Source: Allacma fusca (Eukaryota; Arthropoda; Collembola; Symphypleona; Sminthuridae). From it: DNA of 64,000 bases. Positions 11,757 through 23,796 of this stretch are shown piece by piece. The notes beneath the pieces are model-generated. The model worked only from the letters and a program-made list of their open reading frames with translations. It did no database searches and was not told where the DNA came from. Positions within the stretch are counted from its first letter, which is position 1. Each line of letters opens with the position of its first letter. The position numbers were made by a program, and so were the translations under genes. The DNA is taken from positions 41,702,801 through 41,766,800 of the forward strand of contig OX359247.1 of assembly GCA_947179485.1 (NCBI GenBank). The letters run 5' to 3'.

Positions 11757-12115
11757 CAGGAAGTGCTCAAGGTGTTATATTGTTTATAACTCGAATTGAT
11801 TTGATTCCGTCTAACCCTGACATTCCATTTACGCTCAAAAGAAGACAGCTTTCTTTCAAAGTGAGTTTTGTAATGACTATTAATAAAAGACAATGGCAAA
11901 CCTTTAATCATTCTGAAATATATTTACCATCCCCAGATTTTACAAATGGACAATTAAATGTTGCATTTTCAAAAGCTAAATCAGGAAAGAAAGTTAAAGT
12001 CAAAATTGTCGATGCTGAACATCAAGGGAAAATACTTGATGGCAGAATTGAAATATTTACAACAAATTTTGTATTTAAGAAATTTTCAAAGAATGAATTA
12101 ACATTTGTATGTTAA
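11757..12115 (+). pseudogene. Helitron PIF1-like helicase C terminus
   Basis: The frame encodes ITRIDLIPSNPDIPFTLKRR, VSFVMTINKRQWQTFNHSEI and YLPSPDFTNGQLNVAFSKAK. These match helicase motifs V-VI of Helitron Rep/Hel proteins (family: ...RRQFPv..aFAMTINKSQGQT...YLP..VFSHGQLYVALSR). SQGQT has become RQWQT and SR has become SK, so the helicase is impaired. Only about 115 residues of a protein normally over 1000 long remain. No Helitron 3' hairpin/CTRR end was confirmed downstream. Confidence 0.8.
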
Positions 12116-12293
12116 AGCGGGACTAACTCCTGTCTCGATCCACGGGTCTAACACTCTCAATAGAATTCTATCGTTTAAGCAAGAGTATATCAAACCTATG
12201 AGTAATTATCCCTGCTGAGCAGGGCTTTCTACTAGTCCTTTATTAATATTGACCACTTCCTGTCAGTTGATTTAAACTTTCGCGGACTTGGCT

Positions 12294-13310
12294 TTACAAT
12301 TCAGACCTTCGCGAAACCCGGATCAGCTGGAGCCTACTTAATCTTCCTTTCAAATGTTTATTATGGGACCATAGTTTTAACAATATTTTCGTAACGTCTA
12401 AAAGTACTAAATGCATATATTTATAACGAATTTGTGAGACGAATCCTAAAGAAATATTTTGCAGAATACTATTTCCCTTATAAAATTCACAGTATTCCAA
12501 GGATTGGATTGACAAATCGGTTCGACAGTTCCCAGCAGTACACAAAAATACGGCCCACCGATTTCGATACGTTCCGTTTTGATTGCACTTGCCGCAGGAA
12601 AAGTATCCAGGATGTCCTACGGTGTTTGTGACAAATGATCTGGCGGGAGCATCTGCAATTATTATTGCCTCAGAAAATCATTGTAATTATCAGGTTTGCT
12701 CATTCCGTGATAAACGCCGACAACAAATGGGATTTAATTTCCCCTTACGATGCGACACTGAATGTGCCAGATCTGACTGTTTGAGCGTTTTGTTAGAAGC
12801 AGTCCGTCGATACTGACGTCGAAACGAATTTCATTTAAATCTCCATGCATTAGGTTCCGTAATAATCCTTCTCGTAATCCGAAATGTACATAATTCCCTG
12901 GTGACACAACAATGATTTTGGACTTACTAGGTGTTCCTAAAAAGCGCCGAGCATCATTTGGCACATTAGCAAGCTTCAAATTTGAATTTAAATTTTTTTA
13001 ATAGTTTTGTCAGGGTTTTTAACGGAACACGCTCTCGAACTGCCCACATCTTTAGGTCTTTGAGAAAAGCCGCAACATGAAAATCTCCCCAAAGCTCATT
13101 GTTTTGAGCTTTATTTGTGCACGTTTCACTTCCAACAGAAAAACTCACATCATTCTCGTCTATTTCTACATTAGTACTGCCACCTTCAACCTTACTAAAT
13201 ACTTGGGCGCCAGTGTTTCGTGTTTTTCGTTCAATAAATACAACACCGTCTTTTGCGACCTGAGATGCAATGCGCCGAATATGACGAGCACTATACTTGC
13301 TCATTCCCAC
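12294..13310 (-). pseudogene. Decayed transposase-like gene
   Basis: Minus-strand pieces in shifting frames run in the order of a widespread arthropod transposon protein. They are: MGMSKYSARHIRRIASQ and FLKDLKMWAVRERVPLKTLT (12966-13310); NDARRFLGTPSKSKIIVVSP with a HFGL and DVSIDGLLLTKRSNSQIW stretch (12734-12979); and DAPARSFV, GHPGYFSCGKCNQNGTY and YKYMHLVLLDVTKILLKLW (12294-12660). From memory the family has LPxDARTLLxTPR, IDGLPLxKSSxxQFWPI, CDAPAKxFV...GHxGYxxCxKC and DYMHLVCLGV. I do not know the transposase superfamily with certainty. Frame shifts show it is dead. Confidence 0.65.
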
Positions 13311-14630
13311 AAAAACTGACTATTTACACTGTTTGTTTGAAAAGGTGTAATCCTTAAATATATAGGATATTTCGCTTACTAAACTGTTCGTTAACCAGTT
13401 AAAATAACATTACCATGATCGTGGTGTCCAATAAGAAGAGTAACGGAGATGATCACTTAATTCCACGTTGGAAGATTACTTATTGTAAGGTAAAGGATTC
13501 CCACGTGCCTTTCCGGCTTTAGCCGTAAAGTATAAGGGATGAATATGCACGCATGCTTTTGTTGTAAATAGTAGAAATATTTGCTACTCCCAGCGCTGTT
13601 GTACATTTCGTAGATGATGATGGACATTTTAAACCCTTTAACGTTTTAAAAATGTTTTCATACAATGATAAACATTTTCAATCTGGTGGGCACAATATCG
13701 TTGACTTTTTCAAAGGTGTTACTGAATAAATGTATCCGTGGAATGTTTGAATAATTTTGAAAAAATAATTAGAATGTGGCAAATCAGCGTAGTCACGCCA
13801 ACAAAATGTGAAAAATCCAACAATTTTTCAAATTTTCTTAGGACTTTGTTGTCCTTAATATCCCACACATTCAAAATTTTGAAAATATTATAGAATATTT
13901 TGACGAAATTTTAAATTAAATCTGAACCTACGAGCAAAATTTCAATATTGTAATCACCATAATATAATAAAAATACAATTTAAATCTTTCAGAAGTTGAA
14001 TGAATATAATACCTCAAGATTGTTAACTTTGGATAGAATCAGATGCAGGAAATAAAAAACTGAAACGTTTTCTACGTGCCTGAAGATACTCTGTTAGATA
14101 TTTTTCAAGATCAGGAAGAACCAGGGTAACTGTGGTTTATGTCACGGAGGAGCTTATTATAAATTTTGAAACTAGATTCAACAAGTTTTCTTACATATAT
14201 GCAAGCCAAATACAAGTAGGTAATTAAATTGAACTCAAACATATCTGATTTTTTATTTTTCAAAAACTTAAAAGTCCTGATTTGAGAATCCAATAATATG
14301 GGCACCCTGGACGGGACTAGAGTATTTTTATGTATGAACATGTTTCGAGCATGTGTGAACATTGGGTTGGATTTTGTTCGAGTTGTGAAAATGAATTTTT
14401 CTTATGGGATTTAACATGCAAAATTCAAGCAAGGAAGGGTCTCCCTGTCAAACTTTCAAAAAAAACAAACTTTCAGATGTCCTACTGCCCGAACCTAGAG
14501 GAGATGGCATCAAGTTTGCGGTTTACGTGAACACTATTAGTAGTGCCTACAATTCCACCAATTTTCATTTAATTCTGGAGTTCACATCGGAAGACTACTT
14601 GTCAGTCCCTTGAAATACCTGAAAATCAAG
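13311..14630. other. Intergenic AT-rich DNA, no gene seen
   Basis: Frames here are short and low-complexity. Nothing resembling an exon with acceptor and donor was found. Confidence 0.4.
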
Positions 14631-14631
14631 G

Positions 14632-14840
14632 GCAGGTTCAGTTTCGGGTCGGGTTTAAATCGGATCCGAATTTCAGGTAGTTTTTCAGGTATTCTAGTTA
14701 TACCCGACGAAAAATACCTGACAAGTAAAGTATTTGCTCGGATCCGGCTGCACAAGTTCGGGTAGAAGAAAAGTTTTACCTGAAATGTCAGGTAAGGGTC
14801 GCGTTCAGGTGCGGATCCTGATACCTGAAAGCAGCTCTGT
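14632..14840. repeat. Degenerate short-period array (CAGGTAT / GGATCCG)
   Basis: Many variants of ATACCTGA, TTTCAGGTA and CGGATCCG are packed into about 200 bases, in both orientations. The texture matches the other element-borne arrays in this window (CGAGTAC, GGGTAC). I could not find a matching 8-bp target duplication, so element boundaries are not claimed. Confidence 0.45.
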
Positions 14841-16980
14841 CCTGACCTTTCTGCGTTCTAAAATTGTCAATGCACACATTCGAAGCTTGAACAGTGCCAC
14901 TGACGGTGATTTTGCTCAACATCTCGGTTGGATTCCAAATGTTGTGTAGAAAGAGCAAACCGAAATAAGTCTTTCTTTGTTGAGCTGCGTATATATTCTA
15001 CATGCTGTAGTTGCACATTTGTCCGCTGACTTCGCCATTATGGGAAACAAATTTAAGAGACACTCATAATTTTGCAGTGTAGTGGTGACACTAGGCCCTC
15101 TAACTGTCGAACAAAGGGACTGAACCCTAACTTCTGAAAATTCTTCATTATCAAATGAAACTTTCATGTGCTTCAATTCATTGCCATCATTCCACCGTAT
15201 GTACTGTGTACTACCTAAACCTTAAGATTCTCTAGCTTAGAAGTTGAATGAAGTACCAAAGACGACTGATGCCACATGCTGCACTGAACTGAATAGTAGT
15301 GAAACGTTTTCAGTTTTTCTGCCATGGTTGAGCACACGCTCATGCATGCTTGCACCAAGTTCGTTCAGTGAACTAGTTCCTAAACTGAACTTTTCAAAAA
15401 TATTTAATATTTTGAGTGAACATGAATGAACGGAAATAAATGAATAGAATAAATGCCTGAATGTGAACTGGACTATTTTTCACTTCGAATGAACTTACGA
15501 TAAGTATAGCAAATCGCTGAACTGAACTTAGTTGGACTTCAGGAAATAATAGAACGTGTAGTAACCGATATTTTATTTGACTCCACCTTCCCACCTCTAA
15601 ATACCTCGAGTTTATCGGGCTTGTTGTTTATGATGTGCTTTTATTATTTGTACTGAGTGATTCAACTTGTAAATCCAGAGTGCATGAACAACACAGGTAT
15701 AATTGCTGCATGCCGAAGTTAATTTCGAATTTTTGTTCAATGTGTAATGTATTTAAGTTTTTTTTGATAAAATCGGAATTTTATCAACACTAGTATTTCA
15801 GAAAGAAGCAGTAAATTATATTCTGTATTACGTTTAACTAAGAATAGAAACCAAAAGTAAACCAGACAATAAATTGAATTTTTCTGCAATGCTGAGACTG
15901 AAATTTGCTCCCCTTAATAGTCTTATATACTCAGTTAAATAACCGATTTTTAATGTCAAATAAATTATTAGCTTAAATGCAGAATTGAATACAAAATTAT
16001 TAAAAATGAGCTGAATTGAACGACTAACTGATTTAACTGAACTTGAACTGAACTGATATATGTAATTGCAAAATTAATTTGAACTGAACTAAATGAGCGG
16101 TAAAAAAATTACAGTGGGCTTGAGTGAACGTCATATTTGTATTGGTACAGCGAACTGAATTGGAATGAATGCGTTTGCAATCCATGGAGTAAGGAGTTGA
16201 ACTTGAATTGAATATTACCTCGAAGTTGCAAGCATGCGCTCATGTAATTACAATTAAGGTTACTAACTGATCTCACGAATGTATGATTTTGGTAAATTTA
16301 GAACTACTAATTTTGGAACTTGACATTTGTTGTCAAAATATAGGGGGTTACAATCCATATACTGTACCACCCTGGATACAAGTAGGGGGTACACTGTAAC
16401 ATAGGGTTGTTTATTAGTCCTTGATAGTTAGCAGTTAGCATTACATTTGACCATTGCGCTGAATTTAGAGGTTGGTAACTTAATTAAAAGCAAGTCACCA
16501 CAATGAGTCTGAAAGAAACGAGTCACACTGAACAAACATTTCCATGACATAACCCGGCAATTATTACAGACAGATAGGGGAAGCTAGATACATAGATATT
16601 CCAAACAATTTAGACTTCAATGGTTTCATTAACTTGTTTTACATGATATGTTATGGTTGGGCTTTATATAAATTGACTTCTCAATATCTATTTGTTATTT
16701 GTTCGAGTACAAAACACTTAACATGTGAATTAAAAAATTTTTCCAGAAAATTAGCATTAATAATTTGCAATCCTTACATTAAATAAATGTTGACTGTAAA
16801 AGTATCCAATGTTTAATAACGATTGTTTGCATAGGTTAAGGCATGTAAAAAGAAAAATGTTTGTACATTCCAAGTAAATAAGATAAAAACATGAATACAC
16901 AGGAAGCATAATTATTCCATTTATCCTTAAAGGATAAATGAGCCTTAGTTATTGTTGTTGTGAATATGTCATGTAATTTC
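14841..16980. repeat. Degenerate GAACTGAACT-type repeat region
   Basis: From about 15275 to 16215, variants of GAACTGAA, TGAATTGAA and TTCAGTT recur every few tens of bases. The same motif family appears inside the element at 51716-52135. No terminal inverted repeat with target duplication was identified. The remaining sequence to 16980 has no recognisable gene. Confidence 0.4.
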
Positions 16981-17252
16981 AGTTGTACTCTCAAATGTAC
17001 TCATTTAATTTAAAATATGAAACACAATTGGGTCCACCAAACAAAAACGCTGTTCTTAAACTTTGGACTAATTTCAATCTGGAAAAGACAGTCCGCAGAT
17101 ATATTCTTAGAAAACCTTGATGATATCTTGAAAACAGTTCAGCTCCAATGCAAAGAAAAAGACGTCCAAAGAATATTGAAGTCATCATACTCAAGTGATT
17201 TTAAATTTTACAAAACAGACACATATGCCTCGAACTACCTAAGGGCTAATAT

Positions 17253-19004
17253 CCCGAGTAGAAATGACTGGTCAGATTTACGTCTGAAAATGGGAATCGA
17301 CGTTAGTTGACGTTAAACTGACTAAGCTCAAATTGTTGGTCACAGATGCGATGTTCCATGAACGTCAATGAGACTATCACAAATATTATCGCAATTCTCA
17401 ACAAAAATACAACGTTCTTTTAACATCAGGACCTAACGTTAATCAATAAAACATTCACGACGTTTAGTTAACGCAAAATCCCCGCCAAATAACGACAGCA
17501 ACTATACCAATGGTTATATTTACGTAAACTTGACGTAAATAATAGTGCCTCCTAGCAATTGCCTTCTGTAGACACATTACATACATACGTCAAGCCCAGT
17601 CGTTAATGCAACGTCAAATTTTGGTCAAACATGTAGTAAACTCGGCACATGCGTATTTACAAACTATGGCCGAGAGCGCTGTATAGTCCGAACTTTAAAT
17701 GACTTGGCTCTGATCTGTTACTTTCCTGTAACTTCTAACAGCCAATGATTACTTCTTTTCGTCAATTGTTTCAGGTAAGCAAAACAAATTATTATTTTAT
17801 ATAAAAGTGTAAGTCGTGTGTATTATTTGAAGCAACGAGTTTTATGATAAGTTATTATTAGAATGTAAATACTAAATATGTTCCTGTTTATCAAAGGTAA
17901 GTAATTTTTAAATGATTATGGTTAAGGAAGTATGTACTTGTAAGGCAACGCTTAATGTTAACTATTATTAATGTTGAAAGGTAGAAACCCCTAATATTTA
18001 TTTGGAATAATTTTAAGGTTTCAATTTGTGACAATTTTCAACATTTTTAATATCTGATAGTGTGTCGCCAACACTATCAAGTATACCCCTACCACATCAA
18101 CAATCAACATTCTTTCCAGCAAATAGTTTCTAATGCAGAAGGACAAATAAACAATAAATAGTTTAATTGTGATTTATATGAATAATGTCCTCAAATATTA
18201 TAATTAGTTGTAAGTTTTTAAAAGATGCAGGAGAGAGAAAGACTTTATTGACACTGCTTCTCAATAGAAGTAGCCCTTATGGACTCAGTATACTATTAAC
18301 AATTTTCAATTAAGTAACTAATTAGTATAATTTATGACTTATAAAGATGATTATTACAAATTAATGCACTGTTCTTAAGAACTAAAGATACTATTTCTTC
18401 AATAACTTTCATTGGTATCCTAAATCGTTTTAGGAATGTTACAAAAAAATTTGAAATTGTTCCTCGTGCCCCAATGTACAGTCCAATTGTTTCCACTTCT
18501 TTTAGATTGAATTTTGATTGAAAGTAGGGAATGCATGGATCATAAATTGATTTCTTTTCTTGTTGTGCTTTCTTTAAGTTGCAATTAAATCTAAAAGCGA
18601 AATATTTCTTATTTTCAGGTTTCATTTTGACGATCGGTGGACAGAAATTGAGATTTGGAATCAGGAATAAGGACAAGAATGCTGCGGACAACTTTGAATG
18701 ATGACTTGTAGAGAAATATGAAATGCACTATTTAATTATTTTTTGGGATAGAATTTAATCAGTAAATTATATTTCAACCCCCGTGAACAGGGAGGTTAAA
18801 TTGCGTTGCAATAACGATAGTATTTGGCGTAAACCAGACGTTATTTCTATAGTTATATTTTCGCAAGGTGGTGACGTTCAGCTGTCGTTGTCAAAGCGGA
18901 CATATTGTATTCAGCTGGACGCCACAACTGGACTTTGTTCTGACCAATTGACGTTAATTTTTAACGTACTAATAACCGTGCACTGACCAAAATTTCTACT
19001 CGGG
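17253..19004. mobile_element. 1.75-kb DNA element with CCCGAGTAGAAAT termini
   Basis: Left end ATCCCGAGTAGAAAT...TGGTCAG is mirrored at the right end (CTGACCA...ATTTCTACTCGGGAT). The element is bounded by AT on both sides, and the empty site is deduced from the interrupted LINE reading frame. The interior is rich in GACGTT/AACGTC hexamers near both ends (17300-17640 and 18838-18970), which could be repeated transposase-binding sites. No transposase frame is present, so it is non-autonomous. It also contains a reversed LINE fragment at 18232-18700. Confidence 0.7.
18232..18700 (-). mobile_element. Endonuclease-type LINE 3' fragment inside the 1.75-kb element
   Basis: The minus strand encodes EKKSIYDPCIPYFQSKFNL, KEVETIGLYIGARGTISNFF and a final NNHLYKS stop. 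This is the same protein end as at 6563-6802 (EVIGLLIGARGTI...HHLYN). Its tail (rc of the CTCTCTTTC-rich end near 18232-18240) also matches the tail style of the 6900 copy. The upstream part of the frame is fused to unrelated sequence. It is 5'-truncated. Confidence 0.7.
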
Positions 19005-19380
19005 ATCCCTCTAAGCGTAAAAAGACTAGTTGCCCAACTAAGAGTGAACCACCATACAATATATTATAAGAAATCTAAAATTAATTTTGACCATGAGAAC
19101 TGTAAATTTTGTTCTCTAAATGAAGAAAATAAAGCATACCATTTTTTGTGAAGTGTACTTATCTAATTCCCCTTAGGGAAAAATTCCTGGCAAATTATAT
19201 AGCTAATATAAGGATAGAGAATTTGTATGATCTGTTCAAAGTTCAGGATACAGAACATCTGTTCAGCTTAGTAAATTTCATAAAAGAATGTTTACCATTA
19301 CGTGCCACTAATTAAGAAATTTTTAACGTGTTATGGGCGAGACCCGAATGACATGAATAAATTGAATTGAATTGAATACT

Positions 19381-19867
19381 CATTTAATTTTCCTTCAGCA
19401 CTTTGCCCTCAAACATTTTGATTAGTAAGCGTCATATGTACTTAGCTAATTTGTGAATAATACATTTAAAAGTTTTCCATGAAGTTCCTACAGCACATAC
19501 ATACATAAGTTGGAACCAGGATTTACGGGGTGGCCCACCCTGGCCCGGCCAGGGTAAAAAATTTAGGGCCAAGGTAAAAACAATGTTGACTAAGGCCCTC
19601 AGATTGCAGATATCATGTGTGAAGGCCCACAAATCTATTTTGAGGGTTAGGGCCAGGGTAAAAATTATTTTATTAATCCACCCCTGGTTGGCACCAATCA
19701 TAATAATTGCCGTTACAGTGTAAATGCAGCTGGATAACATCCGAAGCTCACCATGGAATTCTGAAACATCAACACACTCAATGTGAGATAAGTAATGAGA
19801 ATTTCATATTTGAGTCTTGTCACTTGTGATTCTGATGACTGTGCATTAGGAAAGTCGGAATAAATGT
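19381..19867. other. Intergenic, no gene seen
   Basis: Contains a short repeat of AGGGCCARGGTAAAAA at 19540-19660 (about three degenerate copies with GGGCCAGGGTAAAA), suggesting an old element interior. No coding evidence. Confidence 0.3.
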
Positions 19868-20097
19868 CATCTACACAAAGATGGGCCCCAGCCTAGATCT
19901 AGGATGGAATCTAGGCACAAATGCTAGGCTGGCTTACAATTGAGTTAAAATGTAGGCTAGCGTCTAGGATGGGCTCCACAAAGTGATGGGCGTACAGGGA
20001 AGATATAGAGAAGTTGCCAAATAATGGGACATTATGGGCTTTAGAGTAGGCTAGGCCAAACGGAAACTATATTGCCTAGACGGAATATAGGCTGGCT

Positions 20098-20729
20098 CAG
20101 ACATGTCCAGCCTTCGAAGAAGCCTTCAATGAAGGTTCAATGTCTAGCCTTCAATGAAGGCTTCATTGAAGGCGGAATATCAGTTTTCCAGAGAGTTGAG
20201 AAGGGAAGGCTGAATTAATTCGGGAAGGCTAAAGAAAGCCTTCCTATTATTATCAGAAAACGGAAGGCGAAGGAAGGAAGTATGAAAAGTAGCCCTCTGC
20301 TACTTAGAAGGCTTCGCGTATGCAATGAACTACAATAGATAGTTACAAATACAACAATGAGAGTACTAAAAAGTGAACAAATGAGCAAATGCACAGTTAT
20401 ATGCACAATGAGACTTACTTCATTGCTTCTGATTTCAATAAACGAACTCAATTGAGTTAATTGTATCGCTGATTTTCAGGTGTTTTACCTGCAAAAGGGT
20501 TATTTAAATGCATTGCTATGGTATTTCGTGTTATGAAGGCTGAATAGGAAGGAAGGCTGATTTTTTTTGAAGGCTGAAGGCTGGAGGCATTAAATTAATA
20601 AGTAAAATAGGGCTGAAGGAAGGCAAAATATTTTGAAGGCTTCCTTTAATAGAAGGATGAAGGAATGCGTTTTTTCAAAAAATTGCCTTCGAAGGTTTGA
20701 AGGAAGACAATTTCATCTGGACATCTCTG
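20098..20729. mobile_element. hAT-type MITE with AAGGC arrays
   Basis: Left end CAGACATGTCCAG and right end reverse complement CAGAGATGTCCAG, flanked by GGCTGGCT (20090-20097 and 20730-20737). The ends are filled with GAAGGCTTC-type repeats over roughly 20110-20320 and 20535-20715, so arms can fold back. Non-coding. Relatives occur at 54960-55066 and 59653-60115. Confidence 0.85.
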
Positions 20730-20761
20730 GGCTGGCTAGCATATATGGCGCACGCATACTA

Positions 20762-22132
20762 AGGGAGTGTGCACATATTACGTTTCATTTTTTCACAATT
20801 TTTGGACCCTACCTCCCTGTCGTCATCCTAACATCATTAATCCTTGACACCCCCCTCCCCTGTAAACGTCATCAAAGCAAAAACAAAGAAAAACAGGTTT
20901 AATCCACAGCATTTTTAGGGCGGCGTCAGCCCCCTTATAAGAGAGCGTTGTCCGCGATGTCTGGTAGTTTCCCCCGAAACTACTAGACCAAACCGTTCAA
21001 AGTTTTAGTTATCATTGGATAGGCCGAAAACTCATTGATACCTGATTGAAACAGGTCAGCGTGTTCTTAAGTAAAAATAATCTGTACTTTCCTCCGAAAA
21101 TGCTCGACCCATTTTGTTCAAAATTGATGAGCTTGTTATTGGTTGAAATCGGTCCACGTGTTCGTACTTAAACAAAATAAACTAAATTTTGAAGGAAGAA
21201 AAAAATAATTAAGGTAAACGAATGAATACCGGTTGGGAAACTTGAGATCGTGGCTATTTTATTTCGGTTTCTCCTTCGCGGACAAAAGCGAAGTTGCTAT
21301 TATTACTCTTTTTGCAAAGAGCCTATTGTTATTATAAAATTACCATTTAACGTTAGTAATATAGGCAAATTCGCTCTGTATCGAGTCAGTCACATTTACA
21401 ATAACTTCCATCGGTGTTTCCGACAAATACTCCGCTTCAAATGCTGTGGAAAACTGATTTTTGAATTTGATTACTTTGAACAACAGATTCAATATTTTTC
21501 GAGATGCTTTCTAACAAATTTCTATGAGCAGCTCTTTTGTGGGGTTCATATGCAATGTTGATAACAACATAGTAATTGGATTTGACTTTCAAGGTTGTCT
21601 TGAATGCTGGGACAATAGTAGACAGAGGATAATTTCCAGACATTTAGCATGACATTTAGCAACAAACCGTCAAAGTAGGCAGATGAATCGTCCGGGTTTT
21701 CAAATACCAACTCCAGAAAAATCATGCTTAAAGAGCACCGGAACCTGGAGAAACTTCTGTGTTAAAAATTTGTCCAAGTTGCATCTGAGATCATGAAAAC
21801 TAATTATTTGCAAAACTGAAATTGACGGACGTGATTTTGTAGCCATTCTTGCGTGAGCCACGAGTTTTCAGAATGGTCATGGTTGTCAGACATTTGTACT
21901 AATGTACAGCTTGCGTATGTTTATAAAATGTATCAGTGGTCTTTCACAAATAAAAGTTTGTTACTAAAAACGCTAGTCTAACAATTATCCGTGTTTATTC
22001 CTTACATTTTTGTGATAATGGGTGAAACGTCATCAGCAAGATTACCCCCACCCCCCATTGATATACAAAAATCATCAGCTTCAAGACCCCCTCCCTCCCC
22101 CAAAAATGAAACGTAATATGTGCACACTCCCT
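20762..22132. mobile_element. 1.37-kb TIR element (AGGGAGTGTGCACATATTAC)
   Basis: A near-perfect terminal inverted repeat of about 30 bases starts AGGGAGTGTGCACATATTAC at 20762 and mirrors at 22132. No clear target duplication beyond a shared A/TA was found, so the superfamily is open. It has pyrimidine-rich blocks (CCCCCCTCCCC and similar) just inside both ends. Internal frames (for example 21250-21561) are unrecognised and lack supporting features. Confidence 0.75.
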
Positions 22133-22530
22133 AACGGATCTATGAGACTACAAACAGCTTGCTCTGCGTGCCGGTATTAATTTGAAAGTTAAAGTTTGCA
22201 GTTTGCACATCCATTGAAGATGGATTAACAAATGATGGACAAATAAGGGTATTATGCTTATCATGTGTATATATATAAATGAAGGGTACGAACATAGGCT
22301 TATGTGTAGGAAAGCTTGAGGGCTAGGGGCTGCCTTTTAGGCAAGGGTTCGCTTGAATGCCTTTCCTATACACCATTCTGGGTAGGCTAAGCGCTCTTGG
22401 AGGCCGTAAATGGGGGATGCTTTAATTGTACAAGCTCTGCTTATAGGCTATGAGGTGGGGCTAGCGATGATTTTTGAATGTGGGCAGGATATAGGCTGGG
22501 GTTATACAAAGGCCCATGTTTGCATCTACA

Positions 22531-23788
22531 ACTATCAAGAAAATTGCTAACGCAACAGGTCCCAACTACTTCTTCCCTCCCCGAGGAAAAGCAATGGCCT
22601 CATATAAATTACATTGTTCATCATAGTGTGCATGATCTTCCTCAACTGCAAGCAGTAACATGCGTGAGTGCCTTTCTCAAAGGTGCATATACATTTATAC
22701 ATAATTATATACATCATCCAGTATGATTGTATGCACGGTTCATTTGCAGTGTTTACATAAAATGAATCTGGGATTTTTTTGTACGTGCATTACGTGACGT
22801 TCAAGTATGAGCACGATTTCAAATCATACAACGCACGCCCTGAATAAATATTGTGTAAATATGTGGATATGAAGCTCGAGATTTATTGTTTATCCAGAAT
22901 TGCCATCATGCACGTCGTGCCAAGTTGATTGAATCATTTGGATAGAAATTATTTTGTATAGCTTATCACGTCAATGTCAGCAAGAATCATTTGGTATCTT
23001 ACTCAATGGGAAAAATGTTGCTACAATTATTAAGCTATTACAATTCCCTATGAAGCAAAACCTGCCAGATGGTTTTGACATTACCAGAAGCCCAATGTCA
23101 AACGTGAGGAGTAGACATTTGAAGTGTCATCGGCATACGTTCGGAGGATTGAAATCCAGTCGACGCAAGGACGGGATACTGTACAATACGCAAATAAACG
23201 CTGCACTTGTTTTATGAGAGCATCCGTAACTGCGGAGTAGACTTTGACTGTAACAAGAACATGAACTTGTAAGGAGAGACCTGAAGGAAAATGTCTCTTT
23301 TTTTGCCGTTTTTTCAATAGATAAAATGCTACGAGTAAGTGGTGGTATAATGCGGGAAAGGCAATTTTGACTACTGTGGTAAAAGCAACAAAACTACAAA
23401 TTAAAAGCAATCCCAAATTATTAAAACAACTTGACTCATAAAAATAATAATGATTAATAAATATAAGTCTTCAGTCCACGCTAGTTAGGGTAACAAGAAA
23501 TATAATATACTTCTTTATTGGAATCAGATTCTTCATTAGAGTACAAGTTAACTGCACGCCGCCTAGGTAACATTGAGGCAGTCGAACGTGGAACACACGT
23601 AATATGTGTTCCAGTATCATCTCATTGGAATATTCAAAATACCGCCTTGGGTCCACCAATGAGCATGGTATGAGCAAGGATCACTCTTCGTTACAATGCT
23701 CTTATTAGGTCTCTTACTGGGACAGTACAGAGTACCGCTGCTAACAAATACAACTGGGAATCATTCAACAGAAATAATTTAAAGATCA
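22531..23788. other. Intergenic, no gene seen
   Basis: Frames at 22478-22726 and 22954-23416 on both strands overlap each other and lack exon signals or recognisable motifs. I leave them unannotated. Confidence 0.35.
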
Positions 23789-23796
23789 ATTATGGG

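Larger units (their letters stand above)
16985..19380 (+). mobile_element. LINE 3' end, split by a DNA element
   Basis: Left part (16985-17252): a coding frame with one shift runs into ASNYLRANI at the junction. Right part (19005-19330): the frame continues PLSVKRLVAQLRVNHH, FCSLNEENKAYHF and then FSLVNFIKECLPLR before a stop. This is the C-terminal end typical of jockey/CR1/L2-like LINEs. The 3' UTR ends in a TTGAA microsatellite (19363-19378). Joining the flanks across the 1752-bp insert restores the reading frame, so the LINE was there first. Confidence 0.65.
19876..22522. mobile_element. hAT-type element with TAGGC arrays (host of two nested elements)
   Basis: Ends are CAAAGATGGGCC (left) and GGCCCATGTTTG (right, reverse complement CAAACATGGGCC), flanked by the 8-bp duplication CATCTACA (19868-19875 and 22523-22530). 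Sub-terminal DNA at both ends is packed with CTAGGCT/TAGGC variants. Two other elements are nested inside at 20098-20729 and 20762-22132. No transposase remains. 8-bp duplications and CA...TG ends are the hAT hallmark (family knowledge). Confidence 0.8.

Noticed and set aside
14632..16220. hAT-type boundaries for the CAGGTAT and GAACTGAA arrays
   Set aside because: No terminal inverted repeat plus 8-bp duplication could be found, so only repeat regions are reported.
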